Source of the DNA: Suilimivivens sp964614185
GTDB taxonomy: Bacteria; Bacillota; Clostridia; Lachnospirales; Lachnospiraceae
DNA: 21,099 nt
NCBI GenBank assembly: GCA_964614185.1
Contig: CAZTKJ010000047.1
Coordinates: 1-21,099, forward strand
Direction: 5' to 3'
Shown in pieces: positions 6,778 through 14,300 of this stretch. The notes under the pieces are model-generated. The model was not told where the DNA came from and did not search any database. It saw only the letters and a program-made list of their open reading frames with translations. The stretch's first letter is position 1, and each line of letters starts with the position of its first letter. A program made the translations under genes and the position numbers.

Positions 6778-8544
6778 TTACAATTCTTCCTCACTGATGA
6801 CTGTAGCCAGTTCCTCATAAGTATATTTACTAAGTACACCGTGACTAAATTCAGACAATACTTTATGAGTACCGGCTTCTTTAAGAAGTGTTTCATATAA
6901 TGGATAGAAACGATACATGGTTATAGTAGTTGTAAATCCGGAAAAATCATGAGAAATAGAAGAGATAACATATTGATGTTCCCTGTCGGAGTCGCTTCTT
7001 TTATAGGAGACTTTTTTATTCACATCCAGGAAGGGCAGGAGAGCGGTAGTAATAGTGATATTATCCGTTAGTCTACAGTTTTTCCAGTTCTCCCATTTTG
7101 CCTTGTCTGCGGCTAAATCATTGGATGTGATATTTTCATATTCATTGCCTGTTTTGACATCAGGTATCTCACCAAGTTTTTCTACTGTAAAAGGAGAGTT
7201 GGCAATTATGGTCATATCAACACGTTCACAATTGTAGAATTTCTGAAAATATTCTTTAGAATATAGTTCATATTCTTCACCGTCAGGATCTGTTACAAAC
7301 TGTCTGCTTTTCCTACCATTAGTCAGGACATTGATTGCATGTACCTGCCATTGTCCTAAAAGATATGCCCTGGGTATATCCTGTTTGTCGACGCGCTCCT
7401 TCTTAATTTTAAAAATATATACATTATCAGGTTTTAATTCATCTGCCTCAATGGGTTTTTTATTAGCTTCATTATATATTCCTATAGCGCCAAAGCCATT
7501 TATATTTATCTGTGCATTTGCCTGATTGGCAGTTGGTATTTTTAATCCAATAAGATCTCCATTGGAATATTTTTTTTCATATGCTTTAACGGTAGCAGTA
7601 TAAATATTATTCTTATAAGAACATTCTTCGCAATAAAAATCCTTGTCTATGACTTTTCCCCATATTTCGCAAATGTTTCGGACCATCGTCATGTCTACAG
7701 AAGTGTTCTCGGATATCAACACTCTTTGTAAAAAGTCGTTATCCAGATATATATCATCTTCGTAACACAGTGGTTTCAATTGACAGATGAAGGTGTTGCT
7801 TTCCATATCAAAAAACATTTCATAGTTAGGATATAAATCACGAAGTGCTGTCAGAATAGATAATACACTGCATCCGGCAGAAAACTCCTGGTCAGAAGGT
7901 ATGGCATTCCAATCTTTATGATTTTCCTGATATTCTTTCCAATTATCATTATACTCAGGCAGTGCCTTGTATTCACCAATATCATCTATCCGATAGTTAG
8001 TTATCCGGGCTGATTTTTTTAATGTTTCTTCAATGGCATCACGAATAATATAATATTTAATAACTTCTCCTGTTTCCTTATTTTCTTCATATCCTGGATA
8101 ACTGATGACCAATGAACCTAACTGACCATTCTTGGTACCATCAAGCTTTTTCATGAAATCGGCACAGTTAATAGTTAAGCTGTTAGTTGTTGCATCATAC
8201 GTGCCTGATGTATCTGTATAAACATAGTATCCAAGGCAATAGTATTTATATTGTCTGGTTCGTACATTATATAAGCCGATAAATAACCGGATATCTTTAT
8301 TCAGCCAAAGAAGGCTGTCTTCTGTCAACTTTATTTTTTCTGTAAGGGTAGGCTGCACAACAATACTGGCAGTACGCCTTATATCGGATTCACCGTTTAT
8401 TGACATACTGCCACTTACTACACCATGAATGGTTCCTATGATCTGACTCTTTTGATCTAATACTTCAATTTTTAAGTCAAGTTTTGGAGATGCAGATTGA
8501 GAGAGAATAAGTACCAGATCTTCCTGTGTGATGATGGCCGCCAT
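6778..8544 (-). CDS. Tail hub/tail-associated structural protein
   Basis: This 588-aa protein starts at an ATG overlapping the previous stop (TAATG), so it is translationally coupled to the distal-tail-like gene. It is beta-rich throughout: residues 1-140 carry LDLKIEVLDQKSQIIGTI and SITING-like strands, and SDIRRTASIVVQP, typical of hub or tail-associated proteins that ring the tail end. About 205-330 contain a Cys-containing segment (FYCEECSYKNN). The C-terminal part holds LPFLDVNKKVSYKR and YVISSISHDFSGFTTTITMY, the kind of strand pair that ends gp27-like or Tal-type hubs. No peptidase or lysozyme motif is visible. I infer a baseplate/tail-tip hub from order (after a Dit-like gene, before fibres) and fold type. 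Confidence 0.65.
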   Translation of the reverse strand: MAAIITQEDLVLILSQSASPKLDLKIEVLDQKSQIIGTIHGVVSGSMSINGESDIRRTASIVVQPTLTEKIKLTEDSLLWLNKDIRLFIGLYNVRTRQYKYYCLGYYVYTDTSGTYDATTNSLTINCADFMKKLDGTKNGQLGSLVISYPGYEENKETGEVIKYYIIRDAIEETLKKSARITNYRIDDIGEYKALPEYNDNWKEYQENHKDWNAIPSDQEFSAGCSVLSILTALRDLYPNYEMFFDMESNTFICQLKPLCYEDDIYLDNDFLQRVLISENTSVDMTMVRNICEIWGKVIDKDFYCEECSYKNNIYTATVKAYEKKYSNGDLIGLKIPTANQANAQININGFGAIGIYNEANKKPIEADELKPDNVYIFKIKKERVDKQDIPRAYLLGQWQVHAINVLTNGRKSRQFVTDPDGEEYELYSKEYFQKFYNCERVDMTIIANSPFTVEKLGEIPDVKTGNEYENITSNDLAADKAKWENWKNCRLTDNITITTALLPFLDVNKKVSYKRSDSDREHQYVISSISHDFSGFTTTITMYRFYPLYETLLKEAGTHKVLSEFSHGVLSKYTYEELATVISEEEL

Positions 8545-9473
8545 TACTTATTCCACCATTTCTGCGATACATCAGATAATCCCAGATAGTACAAGTCCTC
8601 TTCAGAGTTGGCATCTCCAATTTCAACCCATGTCCAGGATATTTCTCTGTCATTATAATTCTGCACTGCATTATCAGCAGGGCTTGGAGTAACCTGTATG
8701 ATCCACATTCTGCCATCCGGCAATTTCAATATTTTAGGGACACCATCACAGATAAAGTCCATAAATTCTCTTTGATACTTGATGCGCTGATAATCATACT
8801 GCGCGTCATAAGCCGGTTCACAGCCTTCTTCATCAACAAGTGGAACAAAAGACCCTGTGCAGGTTCCTGTGTCATAATTTGCAACTGTATTTCTTATAAA
8901 AACAGGATATCTGCTGTTTAATAACTCAACGGTAGAAGAAGGAATATTCCGGGTGGTGTTACAATATCCATCTGTGATTTCCGTACCCCATACAGTTCCA
9001 TCCTCAATCAGGAACATTTTATTGAATCTGGGAGTGATTCGGGTAATGGCATAGTTCCCTTCAGAGCCGTGAAGAACATTTACTACAGCATATTCAACTG
9101 TCTGACCGGATGCAACAAAATAGTCCGGATAATTAATGACAAAGTCATCAATAGTATGAATTTCTTTTACAACAATGGTCTTCCACTTAAATTCACCTTC
9201 ACTTCTGCGCTTAAGGAGAATATGAGATGTGGTCTCCAGATTCCAGTCGATGTTTCCTGCATATGTATCATCATTGAACTTAGCCCATAGAGCAGTATCA
9301 AAGGTCCATTCTTCAGGACATTTATTACTTAATTCAAATTCTGTATCTTTGGTAATATATAAGTCGTCATATATTCCGTTTTTTAACTCTACATAATTTA
9401 TATTCTTTATGTCAGTTGGAGTAATGGCACATGCAAGTGCCCCTCCGACAAAGTTACTTCCACATATAAACAT
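8544..9473 (-). CDS. Distal tail-like minor structural protein
   Basis: This 309-aa protein starts MFICGSNFVGGALACAI with GGAGGAGGTG about ten bases upstream, inside the end of the preceding gene. It is beta-rich; its last third (CDGVPKILKLPDGRMWIIQV, then REISWTWVEIGD and LYYLGL) resembles the C-terminal strand pattern of distal tail proteins, which ring the tail tip and anchor hub and fibres. Position just before the hub-like gene supports that. Family assignment is from pattern and order only; it could instead be a general minor tail protein. Confidence 0.6.
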   Translation of the reverse strand: MFICGSNFVGGALACAITPTDIKNINYVELKNGIYDDLYITKDTEFELSNKCPEEWTFDTALWAKFNDDTYAGNIDWNLETTSHILLKRRSEGEFKWKTIVVKEIHTIDDFVINYPDYFVASGQTVEYAVVNVLHGSEGNYAITRITPRFNKMFLIEDGTVWGTEITDGYCNTTRNIPSSTVELLNSRYPVFIRNTVANYDTGTCTGSFVPLVDEEGCEPAYDAQYDYQRIKYQREFMDFICDGVPKILKLPDGRMWIIQVTPSPADNAVQNYNDREISWTWVEIGDANSEEDLYYLGLSDVSQKWWNK

Positions 9474-9478
9474 GTGCC

Positions 9479-10702
9479 TTATTCACCTCCTCCAAACCAT
9501 ATATCATTTAATATGGCATTTATTGGTTCTTCATCTTCAAAATACTCTGTAAAATCTTCTCTGCTGACCATATGTATTTCTTCATCAGTATTGATCCAGG
9601 TATCATAATTATTCATCAGTCTTTGTTGTGGACGTTCAGAGCCATACCACATATTTCCATTTTCTGTACTGAATCCAAGCTCAATGAATACTTTAAGCTG
9701 ATATACATTATTTTTTCTCCTGATGGCAATAGTGACCATATCTGTATTATCAAATACCTGTTCTTCGGAATATAATAAATAATTTCCAATACCGTTAGGA
9801 GCCATCAGTCTAAACCGTAAATTTCCGTTATTATAGATTCGTGAACTTAATGTAAGTCCATGATTTCCATTACTCATTTTAAAAATATCAGCTGTCTGCC
9901 AGAGATTGATTCCACGTATCAGTACTGTAAAATCATCCTTAAGTAAAAAACCTTCGTCATAATACAAAGTCTTATCACGAAGATCTATCATCCCATCTAT
10001 ATATTCAAATGAATCTGTTCCATTATATTGAATGATAATTAGATTGGTTGCAACCTGTATGCATCCCTGGGATGGAACAGGAGTAGCATAGATACGGGCA
10101 TAAGTATTTGGGTTTTCATATTTAACTGTGATTTCTAAGTATCCGGTATCCACTTCCATCTCATTCACAGTAACGCCAATACATCTTATGAAGTAGACCG
10201 TATTGTTTTCAAGTCCACGATAAGTATAACTGATATTGAAAGAATCAGTTAAAGAGTTACTTTCCAGTAATTGTCTTTTGGTAGAATCATACAGATAGAA
10301 TTTGTAGCTGCTGATATCTTCCCAATCGGAAGAGTAATAATGGACAGAAGCCTGAAAAGAAGCATTTGTTATTTTGCCGCTTTCAGGAATATCATTAAAA
10401 TAGAAATCAGGTGTTTTAAAAGTAAAGAATAAAATCTTGTCTGACATTGGCGATGGTATGTTTTCCACATCATATATCTGTGCCTGAATAATATATTTTC
10501 TGCCATTAGTCAATGTATGAGCCGGTATTGTATGCTTCAGTGCAAAAGAGGATATCATATCATCGAATGCAACTTCATTTGTTTCATTATCATATATTAA
10601 AATTCTGTTTGCATGTGCACGATTACCCATCCATGAAAGTATGACTTCATAGTCTTTGTTTGCATCAAAAGGCCGGATTTTTTGTATGATTGGACGAGCC
10701 AT
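9479..10702 (-). CDS. Modular tail protein: fibronectin-III-like domains plus LamG-like domain
   Basis: This 407-aa protein starts MARPIIQKIRPFDANKDYEV with a weak ribosome site, nine bases after the preceding gene. Residues about 5-95 and 105-195 look like two fibronectin III-type beta domains (LSWMGNRAHANRILIYDNET; YKFYLYDSTKRQLLESNS; YTYRGLENNTVYFIRCIG). About 215-370 resemble a concanavalin/LamG-type jelly roll (FTVLIRGINLWQTADIFKMS; LRFRLMAPNG; VTIAIRRKNNVYQLKVFI), a fold that often binds sugars. It ends FEDEEPINAILNDIWFGGGE, the acidic EEP...DIW(I/F)G tail. A surface-exposed, possibly carbohydrate-binding tail ornament is inferred. The domain calls come from strand patterns, not from a search. 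Confidence 0.6.
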   Translation of the reverse strand: MARPIIQKIRPFDANKDYEVILSWMGNRAHANRILIYDNETNEVAFDDMISSFALKHTIPAHTLTNGRKYIIQAQIYDVENIPSPMSDKILFFTFKTPDFYFNDIPESGKITNASFQASVHYYSSDWEDISSYKFYLYDSTKRQLLESNSLTDSFNISYTYRGLENNTVYFIRCIGVTVNEMEVDTGYLEITVKYENPNTYARIYATPVPSQGCIQVATNLIIIQYNGTDSFEYIDGMIDLRDKTLYYDEGFLLKDDFTVLIRGINLWQTADIFKMSNGNHGLTLSSRIYNNGNLRFRLMAPNGIGNYLLYSEEQVFDNTDMVTIAIRRKNNVYQLKVFIELGFSTENGNMWYGSERPQQRLMNNYDTWINTDEEIHMVSREDFTEYFEDEEPINAILNDIWFGGGE

Positions 10703-10711
10703 ATCTGCTTA

Positions 10712-10990
10712 TCACCATCCTTTCTGATTATTGTATCGAGGAATATAAGTGTTTCCATCGCAGGATAGTTCAATCAGCATATTGTCATCCTCGTAGGTTC
10801 TGTAGATCGTTGTGTATGTGGCATAATTTCCCTGTACAAGACCATTATGCTCATTTAAAAGCTCAAAACCGTTAGTCAGAATATGCTGGGGCGGAAGAGT
10901 ATCATGGAATTTAATGGTAAGTACACTTCCGCGAACAGATACGTCTCCATCGTAAACAGTTTCATCGTTTAAAAAACGTATTTTTTCCAT
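10712..10990 (-). CDS. Short phage tail-module protein
   Basis: I choose the ATG at 10990 (MEKIRFLNDETVYDGDVSV; 92 aa), with AAAGGA nine bases upstream. An ATG at 11014 in the same frame overlaps the preceding stop (ATGA) and would add eight residues; it remains possible if translation is coupled. The open frame continues to 11113 only as overlap with the upstream gene. The protein is mostly beta strand (SVLTIKFHDTLPPQHILTNG; NYATYTTIYRTYEDDNMLIE) and ends NNQKGW. Similar short proteins precede distal-tail genes in Clostridial prophages as I recall them. No function known. Confidence 0.6.
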   Translation of the reverse strand: MEKIRFLNDETVYDGDVSVRGSVLTIKFHDTLPPQHILTNGFELLNEHNGLVQGNYATYTTIYRTYEDDNMLIELSCDGNTYIPRYNNQKGW

Positions 10991-11010
10991 TTTTTGAAGT
11001 CCTTTCTTTT

Positions 11011-11271
11011 TCATTTGACCACTCCGCAGATATGCAGTTTCCCAAGATTGCCCATAGGTTCCTTGATCCAAACTCTTTGACCGGCGCTTAACTGGAGATT
11101 CGGCAGAGCGCATTTCACAGTCCGTTTGTAGCCTGCTTCATCTAAAACAACATATCCTTTTGGAGTGATTTCCTCAATGACAGATTCATAAGTCCTGTCT
11201 GATTTGTAAGTTCTTAACTTTTTGTCAATCATGATTTGAATTGATCTTAAGAGTTCTGATTTATAATCCAT
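11011..11271 (-). CDS. Small beta-barrel-like tail-module protein
   Basis: This 86-aa protein starts MDYKSELLRSIQIMIDKKLR with GGAGG about twelve bases upstream. A helix at 1-25 is followed by short strands (YESVIEEITPKGYVVLDEAG; RTVKCALPNLQLSAGQRVWI; LGKLHICGVVK) spaced like a small OB- or SH3-type barrel. It is the first gene after the tape-measure protein and is coupled to the next gene through an ATGA overlap. It could be a tail-tip connector or assembly factor; this is inferred from place and fold pattern only. Confidence 0.55.
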   Translation of the reverse strand: MDYKSELLRSIQIMIDKKLRTYKSDRTYESVIEEITPKGYVVLDEAGYKRTVKCALPNLQLSAGQRVWIKEPMGNLGKLHICGVVK

Positions 11272-11323
11272 TCTGCGTTATCGCCTCCTTTTTGGCATCC
11301 AAATCAGTATAAGATGTAATGTA

Positions 11324-11351
11324 AACCGCACCCATATTTCGGGGTGCGGTT
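11324..11351. other. Strong hairpin after the tape-measure gene
   Basis: AACCGCACCC (11324-11333) pairs exactly with GGGTGCGGTT (11342-11351) around an eight-base loop. It lies 15 bases beyond the tape-measure stop codon. The base sequence after it is not a proper U-tract on the minus strand (TTTACATTAC), so it may attenuate rather than fully stop transcription into the tip genes. Confidence 0.55.
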
Positions 11352-11365
11352 GTGGTTTTGAGGAT

Positions 11366-14300
11366 TTATCTGATCATGCTCTGCTGCATTGCATCCAGGT
11401 GAAGACCGTTGAACATATGATTGAGTTCCATTCCTACCTGTTTAACAACTTCCTGGCTTGTTACACCGGGACAGGTTATATTGAGACCGCCTGTTATATG
11501 AACATCAGTCTTACCCTGACCCATTCCATTTGCTGTATTTAAGGGGTTAAGCATGGTCTGCATCTGTTTATCGTATGTAATCCTTGCGTTGTCGGCAAGG
11601 TATTCAAGATGATTGTTCATCCGGTTTAAAAGCGGCTCAAATGTTTTCTGTAATTCCCATGTGCGGTCTCCGGGCAGAAGAGGACGTAAGATATCTCCAT
11701 TAGGTGTAAGGAATTTGCCTCCGCCTACTGTACCGTCAGCGTAGGCTCTGCCCCTGCCTGAAATGCGGCCATACTTTAAAAGCTGCTTGCTTTGTTCGTG
11801 ATTGAAAACAATATCACCTTTTTTGATGGGGAACATTTCTGCACCGCTGTTGCCAACGGTAAAGAAGCGTCCGTTTCTTACGATGATCTCATAACCGACT
11901 TCGCCTAAGAGTGCATTTCCGGCATCAGACTGTACCGCCCAGTTGCCGGACACTAAAGCAGTTCCTTCCACATGGGCATTTCCAAGGTATTGGGCATCAT
12001 ATTGCGCACTGCTTAGGTTCATTGTATTTAAAGCTGTTCCTGCAACACCGGCAGAACCGCCAAATATAACGGGTATCTCACCGTCCTGCTCAATAGTTAT
12101 CTTAATAGTACATTCTACTTCCTGACCGTCAATGGCAGTTAATCCTTCCGATATGCCGGTAACATGTTCTTTGGCTTCACCGATTACATCCTTAAACTCT
12201 TCAAACCGTCCAATGACGCCGCCGGATTCATTACCTGACTTGCCGCCGCCCACAAGGATTTCTTCTGTAGTATCACCAAGGCCTGTGATGGCGCTTGTAA
12301 GATTTGCGGCATCTTCCTGGTCGCCGTCAGCATTTTTGTCGTCCTCCGAATCGCCGGTACCGATAGCAGTACTGACTTCATCAACAGCGTTTTTCAATTG
12401 GCCGAACTGACCAATCACGCCGGAGCCTGTGCCCTCGGCATTTTCCTCGCCACCGGAACCTAAAGATTGGTCAGCAGCGGTCTTTATGGAATTAATGGCA
12501 TCTGTAAGGCTGCCGGAACTTTTACCATTGGTTCCTAGGCCGGAAGGTGTTCCATCTGCAGAACAGGATGAACCGCCGCCGGAAATGGTATTGATCACAT
12601 CATCAACCGCAGCTTTAAGAGACTGGAATTGTGACACAATATTTTCGCCATCTTCGGTATTGCCAAGAGAAAAAATGCTTAACTGCTCTAAGGCGCTCAT
12701 CAGGCCGCCAATGGGGCTTTGGGCATCAAGATCCAGAGAATCAGAAACAGATCCTATCAATAACTTTAATCCGTCAAAAGGGGTCTCCATGGAAGTACTG
12801 TCAAAGAGAAATCCTTCCTTAAAAGCAAGGAGGCCTTCTTCAGCTAAGGATCTGATGGAATCTATGAATGATTGCCTTTTTTCTTCAACTCCAAGTAAAA
12901 GGCCGTCTATAGCATCACCTGCCAAACCTTTGTACTTTTCTGAAGGTGAGTTTGAATCCTGCCCTTCGGCAAAAGCTTCAACGGCATCAATTGATGTCTG
13001 CTTTGTCGCATCTGAGATATCTCCGGATTTTTCGTTCCATCCTTCTATAAATCCTTCACCGGCATCGTCACCTAACTGTTTCATTTTATCCAGTTCCTGT
13101 TGTGCTGAGACCATGCCCTCGGAGATGCCTTTGGAAATAGCATCTGCAAGTGTTCCATCACTAAAAGCCTGTGATAACTGCTGCATGGAATTGCTTACAT
13201 CTGAAATAATGCTTCCAACATTTTCCTGGGTAATACCGGCAGCATAAGATAATCCTTCTGCAAAACTGGTATTATTGTTCATATCACTAAGAATACCAAT
13301 GTATTTGGACTTGAAATCTTCAAAGGCCTGTTCGTTGCCGTTTAGTACATCTTCAACAGAATACCCGAGGTCGTTAAATACCTGTTTTACTTTACTGTAA
13401 GCATCTGCGATCCCCTCTATTTCAGCTAATTCTTCCCATTTGGATTTCTGCTGTTCCATGTTTCTTATCATGGAATCCCAGTATTCTTCCTGCTGTTTGA
13501 TCAGGCTGTCATAATACTTATTGGATGCTTCCTGTGCTTCCGCTAAGGAGTTCTTCTGTTTTTCCAGTAAGTCGATTTCATTTTCAAGAAGTCTGATCTC
13601 TTTTTCCTTTGATGCAACTTCTATTTCAAATTTGGCATCGTCTACAGCTTCTTTGGCATCCCTTATGCCGGATTCATCGCTTACATAATGAAGCCCCCTT
13701 TCCTCGCTGTACTGGAGGATGGTGCGCTGGTTCTTCATCCGCTCAAGGTCGTACTGGGCTTTCTGCAGGTCGATCTCGCGTTTGCGTTCTTCCCTGGCTT
13801 CCTTCATGGCATCGATCTCATCCCGGATGCTGTCTATGGTCTCTTTCTTCCTGTCGATCATATCATCGATGGCGTCGATCTGGGACTGGTAGGCATCCTC
13901 GGCAGCCTGTTTCTCAGCCTCAAGGCTTTCTATTGCTGCGTCTTTGGATTCCGTGTAGCCGTCTATCCTGGAACTCATCAGTTTGGTGATGCCGCTGAGG
14001 GCGGATTCATAGAGGGATTTATACCCTTCCAGATACTGCCTCTGATATTTGGAAAACTGTTTTTCATAGCCGAGCTTGTCTTTGAAGTATTGTTCATTGA
14101 GGGTACGGAGCCTGTCTAAGTATTCCTTTTCTGTGATGACGCCGTCACTTTTAAGCTGTTCCAGTTCAGATAATTCTTCCTCGAATGCGTCAACGTAAGC
14201 GTCACCTGCTGCTGCACCGGCGTTTCCTGCCGGATCAATTGTTGTACTAAAATCAAGATCCAGTTTGAAATCAGACATAGAAGCAATAATAGACTGTCTG

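Noticed and set aside
6717..6896. Longer 383-aa form of the fibre gene
   Set aside because: The extra 60 residues come from overlap with the hub gene and the intergenic hairpin; GGAGGA directly precedes the ATG at 6716 and the paralogue starts at the same point.
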